DNA of 43,307 nt, taken from positions 1 through 43,307 of the forward strand of contig JACZJI010000123.1 of NCBI GenBank assembly GCA_014860665.1. Reading direction: 5' to 3'. Shown here in pieces: positions 31,417-39,645 of the stretch (within the stretch, counting starts at the first letter, position 1; the number at the start of each line of letters is the position of its first letter). This DNA comes from Bacteroidales bacterium (GTDB lineage Bacteria > Bacteroidota > Bacteroidia > Bacteroidales > F082). A program made the position numbers and the translations under genes. Below the pieces are notes generated by a model that was not told the DNA's origin, did not search any database, and saw only the letters and a program-made list of their open reading frames with translations.

Positions 31417-34359
31417 TTACATTCCTCTTGGGTCAGGTTGAAAAGGCATCTTAGCCATTTTCTGAACTTCGATGGAAGCATAACCGAAATCGTCTACTAC
31501 TTTGCCCAAAATAAGATAGATGCCATCTCCGCGAAAGGGGTAGGAACGAAGTGAATCCGGCAAATGAGTTGTATCGAACATTTCACCTTCATCGTCGAGA
31601 AAGGTTCCAAAGTTCATGGTTTCTTTTCTCACAGTTCTTACATATTTAATATGTACAAGCAATCCCAGCATACGGACAACTTTTCCGGTATAATTATTCA
31701 TGTTCCGTGCTTTGACGATACTTCTGAATGAAGTCTGTAGCATATCAAAATAACTCATGCTGATGGGAAACCTAAGCAATTCGATTTCGTCATAAGCATC
31801 TTCCAGCAGTTTACTTTCCAGGACAGGCATTTTATAAGTTTTAGTCTCTTCATGAAATAACCATTGTCCTTTGGGGCGTTTTACTTCTGTTTTTTGCAGC
31901 GAATAAGCTTCCCAAAGCAAAGCTGGTTTCGTTTTCCCGGTGAACCGGAAAGCTCCTGAACGGATGAGAAGCACTAGCTGTTCTATGCCAGGTGAAACTC
32001 TTCGTATAAAGTCTTCCACATTTTGAAAATGACCATTCTTCTCTCGTTCTTCCAACAATTTCTCGGCCGTCTTTTGTTCCAGATTGGAAAGATGGATAAA
32101 ACCGGTAAAAATATCTTTGCCTTTGATATTTGTTTTATAATCACTGCGGTTGACACAAGGCAGATGAATATTGCCACCTTGTCTGCGAGTTTCATTAAAA
32201 TAAACCCAGGTTCGGTAAAATCCACCAAAATTGTTGATTACTGCTACCTGGAATTCCAATGGAAAATAAGATTTCAGATACAAACTTTGAAAGCTTTCTA
32301 CCGCATAGCTGGCAGAATGGGCTTTGGAGAAGCTGTATCCGGCAAAACTTTCAATCTGTCGCCACACTTCTTTGGTGATACTTTCAGGATAGCCGCGTTC
32401 CCTGCAATTACTGAAAAATTTGTCAACAATCTGTTGAAATTCAAGCTTGCTGCGATATTTACCACTCATGGCACGCCGCAACACGTCGGCGTCAGCCAGG
32501 TCGAGGCCGGCAAAATGATGACACACTTTCAGCACATCTTCCTGATAAACCATCACACCATGTGTTTCTTCCAGTTGTTCTTTCATTACCGGGTGAATGT
32601 ATTTGAATTTGTCAGGATTATGAAAACGATAAATGTATTCTTTCATCATCCCTGAGCTAGCCACACCGGGACGTATTATGGAACTGGCAGCAACCAGCGT
32701 CAGGTAATCATTGCATTTCAGCTTTTTCAGTAGTCCTCGCATGGCAGGGCTCTCGATGTAAAAGCAACCGTTGGTCTCCGCTCTTTGAAGCTGTGCTTTT
32801 ATTTTTTCATCTTCTTTAAGCAGATCCACTCTGTGCACGTCAATATCCTTCCCTTGGTTTTTACGAACCAGTTCAGCGGCTTCCCGTATGTGCCCGATAC
32901 CGCGCTGGCTCAGAATATCCAATTTTTCTAATCGAATGGATTCAGCCACGTACATGTCCCACTGGGCTGTAGGGAATCCTTTAGGGGGTAAATCCAACGC
33001 AGTGTAACAGGTAACAGGCTCCTCGGAAATTAAAATACCTCCGGCATGAATGCTGCGCTGGTTAGGAAAGTCGGCCATCATCATGGCAATATTATGAATG
33101 TGCTGGTTGATCCTGTTTTTGTGGCCTTCCTGTTCCGGATATTTCGAAAGTAGATCTATTTCTTCTTTTGGAAGTCCGTGTACTTTTCCTAATTCGCGAT
33201 AAAGTGATTTGCCGCGAAACGTTACTGATGTCCCCAAAAGAGCAGTATGGCGCGCTCCATAACGTTTGAAGATATATTCCTGCACTTTCTCGCGGTCAGT
33301 CCATGAAAAGTCAATGTCAAAATCGGGTGGGGTAGAGCGTTTGGGATTTAGAAACCGTTCAAAATGGAGATTTAAATCAATGGGGTCAACATCAGTGATT
33401 TTCAAGCAGTAAGCTACGATGCTGTTAGCACCGCTTCCTCGGCCTACGTGATAGAAATCCTGCGACATAGAGTAGCGGATGATGTCCCAGGTGATAAGAA
33501 AATAAGCCGAAAATTCCTGCTTGTGGATAATGTCCAGTTCTGTGCGAATGCGGGTTTCTGCTTTTTTGTTTTGTTTTCCATAACGGTAATGAAGGCCTTC
33601 TAAAGACAGCTTTTCCAGTAGCGCTTTGTCGTCGTTGATATTTCCAGTAAAAGTTCGTTTGTTTTTGGTGCTTTTGAAATCAAAACTTATCCGGCATTCA
33701 TCCATAATTTGCCGGGTATTTTCTATGATTTGCGGATAAGATTCAAAGGCTTTTAAAATTTCAATTTGAGGCATAAAATATTCATCTTCATCCGCAATCA
33801 TGCCCGGTTTTAAGTGGCTCAGAAGCAAATTATGATCAATGGCACGCAGGTTTTTGTGCAGATAAAAAGTCTTGGAGTCGGAAAATGTAACAGGTTGCCG
33901 GATGACCATCTTATTTAACAAAGTTTGTCTGTTTAGCCGGAGTAGTTTACCGGCTTCTGAAGGTTTTACTCCGATAAACTCATAGATTTTCAGTTCTCTG
34001 TTTATCGTTTTTCCGAAAGGATAAATCACAAAAACATTTTGAAAATCAGGAGCCAAAGTCTGTAATTTTTGCTCTCCCAGATTGATGGCGCTTCGGTATT
34101 CGTTCAGCTCACGAAATCCTTCATTGTTACGTGCAATCCCGATGAAAATCAGCGTATCTTCTTCCCGGAACTCCATGCCACCAATGGCTTTCAATCCTTG
34201 TTCGTTGCAAGCTTTTACAAAATCAATCATTCCAGAAGAATTATTAATATCGGTCAGTGCCAGCGTTTGCAATCTCATTTGTTTGGCCTGGCTTACCAGT
34301 TCTTCCATGGAAAAAGTGCCATATCGTAAACTATAGTATGAATGACAATTCAGATACAT
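31417..34359 (-). CDS. dnaE: short DnaE-type DNA polymerase III alpha subunit (likely damage-tolerance polymerase)
   Basis: 980 residues, shorter than replicative DnaE (about 1160 or more). Catalytic aspartates D346, D348 and D350 are in PPDFDIDF. HVGRGSGANSIVAYCL, RRAMSGKYRSK and SFAGYSFSKAHSASYA are C-family polymerase motifs. The PHP domain looks metal-poor: LTDINNSSG replaces the LTDH motif. The C-terminus ends just past the OB-fold (MAKMPFQPDPRGM), without the tau-binding region. Placement beside dinB and an S24 repressor suggests an ImuC/DnaE2-like translesion role rather than replication (inference). The primary replicase is presumably elsewhere. Confidence 0.9.
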   Translation of the reverse strand: MYLNCHSYYSLRYGTFSMEELVSQAKQMRLQTLALTDINNSSGMIDFVKACNEQGLKAIGGMEFREEDTLIFIGIARNNEGFRELNEYRSAINLGEQKLQTLAPDFQNVFVIYPFGKTINRELKIYEFIGVKPSEAGKLLRLNRQTLLNKMVIRQPVTFSDSKTFYLHKNLRAIDHNLLLSHLKPGMIADEDEYFMPQIEILKAFESYPQIIENTRQIMDECRISFDFKSTKNKRTFTGNINDDKALLEKLSLEGLHYRYGKQNKKAETRIRTELDIIHKQEFSAYFLITWDIIRYSMSQDFYHVGRGSGANSIVAYCLKITDVDPIDLNLHFERFLNPKRSTPPDFDIDFSWTDREKVQEYIFKRYGARHTALLGTSVTFRGKSLYRELGKVHGLPKEEIDLLSKYPEQEGHKNRINQHIHNIAMMMADFPNQRSIHAGGILISEEPVTCYTALDLPPKGFPTAQWDMYVAESIRLEKLDILSQRGIGHIREAAELVRKNQGKDIDVHRVDLLKEDEKIKAQLQRAETNGCFYIESPAMRGLLKKLKCNDYLTLVAASSIIRPGVASSGMMKEYIYRFHNPDKFKYIHPVMKEQLEETHGVMVYQEDVLKVCHHFAGLDLADADVLRRAMSGKYRSKLEFQQIVDKFFSNCRERGYPESITKEVWRQIESFAGYSFSKAHSASYAVESFQSLYLKSYFPLEFQVAVINNFGGFYRTWVYFNETRRQGGNIHLPCVNRSDYKTNIKGKDIFTGFIHLSNLEQKTAEKLLEEREKNGHFQNVEDFIRRVSPGIEQLVLLIRSGAFRFTGKTKPALLWEAYSLQKTEVKRPKGQWLFHEETKTYKMPVLESKLLEDAYDEIELLRFPISMSYFDMLQTSFRSIVKARNMNNYTGKVVRMLGLLVHIKYVRTVRKETMNFGTFLDDEGEMFDTTHLPDSLRSYPFRGDGIYLILGKVVDDFGYASIEVQKMAKMPFQPDPRGM

Positions 34360-34463
34360 TTTTTAAACTTTAGCTTTAGCGGTTGGCATTGGTAAGTCAC
34401 AATGTCACTTTGTCCCGTTTTTAACTTGTGGTCTTTTTTTCTTTAAAATTTTGCCTTTAACCT

Positions 34464-35612
34464 TTAAACCGGCATTCCAACTGCTCTTTGTACTGCTTTT
34501 TTTCCGAACCTTGTCCTGATATGATCCATGGCCTGATAAAGATTGGCCAGTTGAGGTTTGTCATCAAAAAGATCCAGTTGCTGACTTCCCCCGACCAAAT
34601 GGCTGAATCGTACGCCAATGAGGCGAATCAACATTCTTCTTGTGTATAGGTTTTGGAAAAGCTCCAGTGCTTCTTTTATCAGGATATGATCAAAAGCGGT
34701 ATAAGGAAGCTGTTTTTGCAGGTTGTGGGTGTCGAAATTGGAATACCGTATTTTAACAGTGATGCACCCCGTGAGTTTCTGTTGTTTCCGCATCTCGAAA
34801 GCGATTTTTTCTACCATCCCGATAAGGATATTGCGAAGCTGGGTTACATCAGTGGTATCCTGGTCGAAAGTACGTTCGGTACCTATGGATTTGCGCTCAG
34901 AATACTGAACCACCGGCGTGAGGTCGATTCCGTTAGCTTTCTTCCAGATGATTAGTCCGTTTTTTCCTAATACCTGTTCCAGTAATTCAGGAGGCATCAT
35001 GCTGAGTGTATTGATGTTGGCAATGCCCATGGAACGAAGTAACTGATAATTTTTCGGTCCGATCATGGGGATTTTTTTGATGGAAAGTGGTGAAAGAAAT
35101 GTTTTTACACGTTCCTGAGGAATATACAACTCTCCATTAGGCTTGGCTTCACCTGTGGCAATTTTTGAGATGGTTTTGTTTGTGGATAGTCCGAAAGAAA
35201 TAGGTAGCCCTGTTTCTTTCATGATTTTCTGGCGAAGCTCATGCGACCATTTCAAACTTCCAAAAAAGCGATCCATACCTGTAATGTCCAGGTAGTGTTC
35301 GTCTACGGAAGTTTTTTCATAGACAGGCGCTTTTTCAGCAATGATTTCAGTGACAATTCTGGAATATCTGGTGTATAAATCCATATCGCCGTGAAGAAAA
35401 ATTGCGTCGTGGCATAGTTGTTTTGCCATGCGTGCGGGCATGGCCGAATGAATTCCGAATTTACGCGCCTCATAACTGCAACTGGCCACCACACCGCGAT
35501 CAGAAAGCCCGCCGACAATTACCGGTTTCCCGATAAGTGATGGGTTCCCCAACCGTTCTACCGATACAAAAAATGTATCCAGGTCAAGATGCAATACCGT
35601 CCTCTCACTCAT
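34464..35612 (-). CDS. dinB: DNA polymerase IV, DinB/Y-family
   Basis: 382 residues. The Y-family catalytic segments are LDLDTFFVSVERLGNPSL and SVDEHYLDITGMDRFFGS, with the usual SIDEA alanine replaced by histidine as in other Bacteroidota members. The palm/thumb HhH region is KIPMIGPKNYQLLRSMGI, and the little-finger domain ends with the clamp-binding-type QQLDLFDD near residue 350. It bypasses template lesions with low fidelity. It is upstream of the short dnaE on the same strand (104-base gap), so they are probably co-expressed, and divergent from the HTH-S24 gene. Confidence 0.95.
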   Translation of the reverse strand: MSERTVLHLDLDTFFVSVERLGNPSLIGKPVIVGGLSDRGVVASCSYEARKFGIHSAMPARMAKQLCHDAIFLHGDMDLYTRYSRIVTEIIAEKAPVYEKTSVDEHYLDITGMDRFFGSLKWSHELRQKIMKETGLPISFGLSTNKTISKIATGEAKPNGELYIPQERVKTFLSPLSIKKIPMIGPKNYQLLRSMGIANINTLSMMPPELLEQVLGKNGLIIWKKANGIDLTPVVQYSERKSIGTERTFDQDTTDVTQLRNILIGMVEKIAFEMRKQQKLTGCITVKIRYSNFDTHNLQKQLPYTAFDHILIKEALELFQNLYTRRMLIRLIGVRFSHLVGGSQQLDLFDDKPQLANLYQAMDHIRTRFGKKAVQRAVGMPV

Positions 35613-35637
35613 TTTGTTAAATTTTTTAGTTAAATAC

Positions 35638-35667
35638 TTGACATTTCAAAATGTTTATGTATTTTTG
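35638..35667 (+). promoter_or_regulatory. promoter of the HTH-S24 repressor gene
   Basis: TTG at 35638-35640 and TATTTTTG at 35660-35667 are separated by 19 bases and match the Bacteroidota promoter pattern. Transcription would start near 35674, giving a leader of about 160 bases before the repressor ATG at 35834. The leader contains a short 24-codon reading frame (35710-35784). Confidence 0.6.
35641..35654. promoter_or_regulatory. palindrome between the two promoter elements (operator candidate)
   Basis: ACATTT-CA-AAATGT is a perfect 14-base palindrome exactly inside the spacer of the repressor promoter, 29 bases from the dinB ATG. A repressor bound here would block both the HTH-S24 gene and dinB. 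Which protein binds is not known. Confidence 0.5.
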
Positions 35668-35684
35668 ATTAAAAAATGATCATA

Positions 35685-35700
35685 ATATTGATTACAATAT
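35685..35700. promoter_or_regulatory. second palindrome in the dinB/HTH-S24 intergenic region
   Basis: ATATTG-ATTA-CAATAT is a perfect 6-base inverted repeat with a 4-base spacer, just downstream of the expected transcription start of the HTH-S24 gene. The half-sites extend imperfectly outward (AATCATTTT/AAAATGAT arms). It could be an operator for the S24 repressor. Confidence 0.45.
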
Positions 35701-35833
35701 AATCATTTTATGAGTACAAAATCAAGTAAAATGAAAAATATTGGTAATAAAAAGAGTGTAGAGGTTTGTTTTCGTGAGTGTTAATACTTAATGCTTTATC
35801 TTCTTATGAATAATAACATCAAAAGTCAATCAT

Positions 35834-36634
35834 ATGTTCTTTAAAGAAAACATTAAACTATTAAGGAAACGTAAAGGGCGCACTCAGGATGAGGCTGCCT
35901 TTTCCCTTGAAATGAAACGTTCTACACTGAGCGGCTATGAAAACGGGGTGGCTCAACCTAACATGAATGCATTGATGCAATTCTCTGAATATTATGGTGT
36001 TGCCATCGATACACTGGTGAAGGTAGATTTATCTTCACTTTCCGAAAGCCAGTTATCGCAATTAGAGCGCGGGTATGACATATATATAAAAGGAAGCAAC
36101 CTCCGGGTTTTGGCTACCACTGTTGATCAGGATAATGAAGAAAACATCGAATTGGTGAACGAAAAAGCCAAAGCCGGTTATGCTGCCGGATATGCCGATC
36201 CTGATTACATCAAGGTTTTGCCGACATTTAAACTGCCGTTTTTGTCCAAACAGAAAAAGTACCGTACTTTTCAAATCAGTGGAGACTCTATGCTACCCAT
36301 TCTGGATGGTTCCTATGTAACCGGTGAGTTTGTGCAGGACTGGAATTTTGTGCGGAGTCACCATGCATATATCGTACTTACAAAAGAAGATGGAGTGGTA
36401 TTTAAGGTATTGGAAAACAAAATTAAAGAGTCCGGAAAATTTATTCTCCACTCTCTGAATCCGTTGTATCTGCCTTATGAAATGCCTGTATCGGAGATTG
36501 TCGAAATCTGGAAGTTTGTCAATTACATCAGCTCGGAAATTCCTGAAGCCAATAAAGAAAAGGATCAGCTGATGCAAGAGGTGAAACAGTTGAAAGAACA
36601 GGTGAGAGCCATCCAGATGAAACTGAATTTGTAG
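35834..36634 (+). CDS. LexA-like HTH-XRE/S24 repressor with self-cleavage motifs
   Basis: 266 residues. An XRE-type HTH occupies about 7-60 (LLRKRKGRTQDEAAFSLEMK). Residues 110-240 form a LexA/UmuD S24 peptidase domain with cleavage-site candidate Ala114-Gly115 (a second AG follows at 118-119), catalytic Ser152 in SGDSMLP and Lys191 in VVFKVLE. Spacings (37 and 39 residues) resemble LexA (34 and 37). The C-terminus is a coiled coil of about 25 residues. It probably represses the divergent dinB-dnaE and is inactivated by RecA-stimulated autocleavage, as LexA would be. It lies 23 bases before the DnaQ/GIY-YIG gene on the same strand. Confidence 0.88.
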   Translation: MFFKENIKLLRKRKGRTQDEAAFSLEMKRSTLSGYENGVAQPNMNALMQFSEYYGVAIDTLVKVDLSSLSESQLSQLERGYDIYIKGSNLRVLATTVDQDNEENIELVNEKAKAGYAAGYADPDYIKVLPTFKLPFLSKQKKYRTFQISGDSMLPILDGSYVTGEFVQDWNFVRSHHAYIVLTKEDGVVFKVLENKIKESGKFILHSLNPLYLPYEMPVSEIVEIWKFVNYISSEIPEANKEKDQLMQEVKQLKEQVRAIQMKLNL

Positions 36635-36657
36635 GTTATATTCCGAATTTGTTTTGA

Positions 36658-38010
36658 ATGAAGTACGCCATCATCGATATTGAGACGACAGGATTGAGCC
36701 CTAAAAATGAGAAAATTACCGAGATCGCTGTTTTTATTCATGATGGGACGCAGATTGTTGATGAATATGCAACATTGCTGAATCCTGAAATGAAAATTCC
36801 TTATCGTATCACACAACTGACCGGAATTACAAATCAGATGGTGGAAGCGGCTCCCAAATTTTATGAAGTGGCCAGGAAAATTGTGGAAATTACCAGTGAT
36901 GCTGTTTTTGTGGGACACAATGTTCGGTTCGATTACGGATTTCTTCGCGAGGAATTTCTGAGACTTGGCTATAATTATGAAAGAGAAACTATCGATACTG
37001 TAAAAGTAAGTCGTAAGCTGATTCCGGGTCAGCCTTCGTACAGTTTGGGAAAATTGTGTCGTAATCTTGGAATTAATAATCATTCGAGACACCGGGCAGA
37101 AGGCGACGCATTAGCCACAACGAAACTATTTGAATTGCTGCTGTCCTTTGACAAAGGCCTTTCTGTAAAAAGCGGGAAAAGAGCCGGAACCGAAGTCAAC
37201 CGGGATTTGACAGAAGGACTTCCTGAAAAAACCGGAGTCTATTACTTCTATGATAAAACTGACGAATTGATTTACGTTGGAAAATCAGTAAATATCAAAG
37301 AACGGGTTCTTTCGCATTTGAATAATAATCAGGATCACAAAGAGCAGGAGATGAAAAATCATCTTGCGAGAGTGGGTTACGAAGTTACAGGAAGTGAACT
37401 TGTTGCTCTCTTACTGGAATCTGCGGAAATCAAGAAGAATCAGCCTTTGTATAATCGAGCCCAGCGTCGCACCTATTTCAATTTCGGATTGTATTCCTTT
37501 AAGGATGAAAATGGTTATCTCAACCTGAAACTTACGAGAATTATTGATGGTACAACCCCTCTTTATACTTATAGTTCATCCCAGGAAGGAAAAGAGCATC
37601 TGCACCAGCTTACTACTCAATTTGAACTTTGCCAGAAGCTGACAGGACTTTACGATTCACCTGGAAGCTGTTTTCATTATCAGATTCATCAGTGCAAAGG
37701 AGCATGTATGGGTGAAGAAGTTCCGGAACAATATAATACAAGAGTGATGGATGCTTTGGAGAATTATCATTTTCAGGATCAAAATTTCTTTCTTTTTGAT
37801 GTTGGCAGAGATGAAAATGAACTTGCGGTGATAAAAATAGAGAACGGCAAGTACCAGGGATTTGGATATGTGGAGAAAGGATTTATTTTACATGAAAGAG
37901 AAATGCTTCATGAAAGTATTGTATCTCAGAATGATAACAAGGAGGCGAGACGTTTTATTATTTCCTATATGAAGAAACCTGGCAATAGCGACAGGGTTTT
38001 GAAATATTGA
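36658..38010 (+). CDS. DnaQ-type 3'-5' exonuclease fused to a UvrC/Cho-like GIY-YIG domain
   Basis: 450 residues. Residues 1-165 are a DEDDh exonuclease (Asp7 and Glu9 in IDIETTG, and HNVRFDYGFL, then HRAEGDALATTKLF). About 195-270 is a GIY-YIG endonuclease domain (TGVYYFYDKTDELIYVGKS with VNIKERVLSHL). Residues 270-450 hold a further region with CHYQIHQCKGAC-type cysteines (SCFHYQIHQCKGACMGE), like the C-terminus of Cho/UvrC-like proteins. Related DnaQ-UvrC fusions occur in actinobacteria. It may cut and trim damaged DNA; its position after the S24 repressor supports a damage-repair role. Confidence 0.9.
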   Translation: MKYAIIDIETTGLSPKNEKITEIAVFIHDGTQIVDEYATLLNPEMKIPYRITQLTGITNQMVEAAPKFYEVARKIVEITSDAVFVGHNVRFDYGFLREEFLRLGYNYERETIDTVKVSRKLIPGQPSYSLGKLCRNLGINNHSRHRAEGDALATTKLFELLLSFDKGLSVKSGKRAGTEVNRDLTEGLPEKTGVYYFYDKTDELIYVGKSVNIKERVLSHLNNNQDHKEQEMKNHLARVGYEVTGSELVALLLESAEIKKNQPLYNRAQRRTYFNFGLYSFKDENGYLNLKLTRIIDGTTPLYTYSSSQEGKEHLHQLTTQFELCQKLTGLYDSPGSCFHYQIHQCKGACMGEEVPEQYNTRVMDALENYHFQDQNFFLFDVGRDENELAVIKIENGKYQGFGYVEKGFILHEREMLHESIVSQNDNKEARRFIISYMKKPGNSDRVLKY

Positions 38011-38043
38011 AAAATAGAATGATTCAAAATTTCATAAAGAAGG

Positions 38044-38074
38044 TCTGTAAAGAAAGAAAATTTATTTACTTTTG
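38044..38074 (+). promoter_or_regulatory. promoter of the tRNA-Ser gene
   Basis: TCTG at 38044-38047 and TACTTTTG at 38067-38074 with a 19-base spacer match the TTTG...TAnnTTTG promoter. The expected start, about 7 bases downstream, falls at the 5' end of the tRNA (38083). Confidence 0.6.
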
Positions 38075-38082
38075 CGCCCTCT

Positions 38083-38167
38083 GGAGAGATGGCAGAGTGG
38101 TCGAATGCGGCGGTCTTGAAAACCGTTGATCTTCACGGATCCGGGGGTTCGAATCCCTCTCTCTCCG
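38083..38167 (+). tRNA. tRNA-Ser(TGA)
   Basis: 85 bases with a full cloverleaf. The acceptor stem GGAGAGA pairs with TCTCTCC, and the anticodon loop CTTGAAA carries TGA at 38117-38119. A long variable arm of the serine type (TTGATCTTCACGGATC region) precedes the T arm GGGGGTTCGAATCCCTC. The 3' CCA is not encoded. A promoter and a terminator flank it. Confidence 0.95.
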
Positions 38168-38168
38168 C

Positions 38169-38208
38169 AAAACAAAAACCTCATGTGTTAGCATGAGGTT
38201 TTTGTTTT
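38169..38208 (+). terminator. intrinsic terminator after tRNA-Ser
   Basis: A 17-bp perfect stem (AAAACAAAAACCTCATG with CATGAGGTTTTTGTTTT) around a 6-base loop TGTTAG, starting two bases after the tRNA. It ends in a T-rich arm. Confidence 0.9.
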
Positions 38209-38306
38209 GAACCACCCGCATCCGGGATCAGCGCAGTTAATTCCTTACTCCGAAAATAAAAATGGCAAAATGAAATAATCCGGGATTTATGAATAAATTA
38301 TTTTTT

Positions 38307-38422
38307 TTGCAGAAAAGATATTGGGATTCAATCCCGTGGGTTTTCATATTTGCCGCAATCAGTCCTGGTTGCGGCTTTTTTTTGTTTGTGATAAAAAAGG
38401 CTCAAGCGCATGCTTGCCATAA
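38307..38422 (+). repeat. structured intergenic repeat R1, copy a (possible small RNA)
   Basis: Nearly identical to 39515-39632 (about 90 percent by eye). It holds a GGGATT/AATCCC inverted repeat, a CCC-GGG pair, a stem GCCGCAATCAG with CTGGTTGCGGC followed by eight T, and a final CAAGC-GCAT-GCTTG hairpin. The rho-independent-terminator hairpin in plus orientation suggests an RNA of about 70 bases ending near 38383. It lies between tRNA-Ser and the 3' end of the barrel-protein gene (38506), which is about 84 bases away. No open reading frame is present in it. Confidence 0.75.
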
Positions 38423-38505
38423 AAGGTTCTTTTCATAAGCAGCCCATTGCAAAAAAAATGTCAGTACTACGGTACCGACATTTTCTATTTTAAGATAAAA
38501 TCATT

Positions 38506-39120
38506 TTACAATATCCTCCAACCTAAGGTAACCATAAATATATTGGATTTCGAAGAAGAGATCGTACCCCCACTGTAAGTCAAACTTCCGTCTGTGAAAT
38601 CACTTATTCCGCCATAATACTTCACGTCAAGGGTCAGCATTAAAATATCGAGTCCTGCGCCAAACTGATACTGATAATTGACGTTTTTAAAATTATCTGC
38701 GGTCAAATAATCGCCCGTTAGGTTCAAACCTTCTGCAGGGCTTACGTTTTTATTAACAATAAAATTAGCCGTTGCTCCACCGAAAATATGCAATTTAACC
38801 ACTTTAAGATTTAAGAGCTGTAATCCAAGACTCAAAGGAACCTGAATGGCTTTTAAATCAACTTTTTGCTGAATGGTAGCATGGCTAAATTTAAATGTAT
38901 TTCCTTGCGTAAGGTAGTTTAACTCAGGTTGCAAGTAAACTTTATTTCCAATGCGTGCGAATATTCCTATCACAAAATTGTTATTCAAACTGGACTGAAT
39001 GTCGACTCCTTTTGTAGTAAGATTTGATGATGTATAACCAATCTGTGGGCCGATGTGAAACTGTCCGTACATAACAGCTGACATCAGCACTGCGGCTATC
39101 AGTAAAGTGAATTTTTTCAT
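38506..39120 (-). CDS. outer-membrane beta-barrel protein
   Basis: 204 residues with a signal peptide (MKKFTLLIAAVLMSAVMYGQ) followed by alternating short strands (FHIGPQIGYTSSNL, KVYLQPELNYLTQ, YQYQFGAGLDILML) ending in VTLGWRIL. This is an OMP_b-brl/PorT-like small barrel of Bacteroidota. The function is not predictable; such proteins may be porins or structural. The open frame extends 35 codons upstream, but the chosen start gives the typical signal peptide. The neighbouring genes give no context. Confidence 0.8.
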   Translation of the reverse strand: MKKFTLLIAAVLMSAVMYGQFHIGPQIGYTSSNLTTKGVDIQSSLNNNFVIGIFARIGNKVYLQPELNYLTQGNTFKFSHATIQQKVDLKAIQVPLSLGLQLLNLKVVKLHIFGGATANFIVNKNVSPAEGLNLTGDYLTADNFKNVNYQYQFGAGLDILMLTLDVKYYGGISDFTDGSLTYSGGTISSSKSNIFMVTLGWRIL

Positions 39121-39391
39121 GTGAATTAATTTTAATTGTGAATATATTTTTTCGATATAAAGATACTTTCCTTTAACTATTAATACATTACACAATTCCT
39201 GATCAAAATTGCAAAATTCACACATATAGAGTCCATTGCGTGATTGCTCTGCTCTCGCAAGTGTTCCGAAGAGCCACTTATAAGTTTCATTTTATTTCAA
39301 TAATTACAAACAACCTTTTACCCCGGCCTGGGATGGCCGAACCCGCAAAGTAAATTCCATCCGGATCATGAATTTTATAGGCCAGACTCAT
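39121..39391. other. non-coding stretch upstream of the barrel gene
   Basis: No reading frame with a recognisable product and no RNA gene is seen. On the minus strand a weak promoter-like TATCTTTA (plus 39158-39165) precedes the barrel gene. Repeat copies R2c and R1b follow it, up to 39632. Confidence 0.4.
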
Positions 39392-39472
39392 CATTGTTTT
39401 GTTCTCCTGGCAGGGAAAAGTTAAAAACTTTATTTATTGCTGCTCACAAGTTATAAACTTGCAAGAGTAGGG
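39392..39472. repeat. degenerate third copy of intergenic repeat R2
   Basis: Contains CACAAGTTATAAACTTGC followed by AAGAGTAGGGG and a preceding AAGTTAAAAACTTTAT, matching the core of R2 at 40322-40429 and 42961-43068. The left part is diverged and the outer pairing arm is lost. It precedes the R1b element. Confidence 0.5.
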
Positions 39473-39514
39473 GCAGCCACGTGTGGCAATAGTATAAGGG
39501 TATATTTTGTTAAT

Positions 39515-39632
39515 TTGCAGAAAAGATATTGGGATTAAATCCCATGGGTTTTCATATTTGCCGCAATCAGGGACTGATTGCGGCTTTTTTGTGGTTTGTG
39601 ATAAAAAAGACTCAAGCGCATGCTTGCCATAA
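39515..39632 (+). repeat. structured intergenic repeat R1, copy b (possible small RNA)
   Basis: Matches 38307-38422 closely. GCCGCAATCAG (39560-39570) and CTGATTGCGGC (39574-39584) form an 11-bp stem with loop GGA, then TTTTTT: a canonical intrinsic terminator. In copy a the same stem is kept through a G-U pair. The element ends 14 bases before the stop of the lipoprotein gene on the opposite strand (39646). As in copy a, an A/T-rich stretch ending TTTGCAG starts it. Confidence 0.75.
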
Positions 39633-39645
39633 GATCATGAAACGA

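Noticed and set aside
39241..39290. Possible fourth, very diverged R2 copy (CGCAAGT...ACTTATAAGTTT)
   Set aside because: Too short and too diverged to separate from chance in AT-rich DNA.
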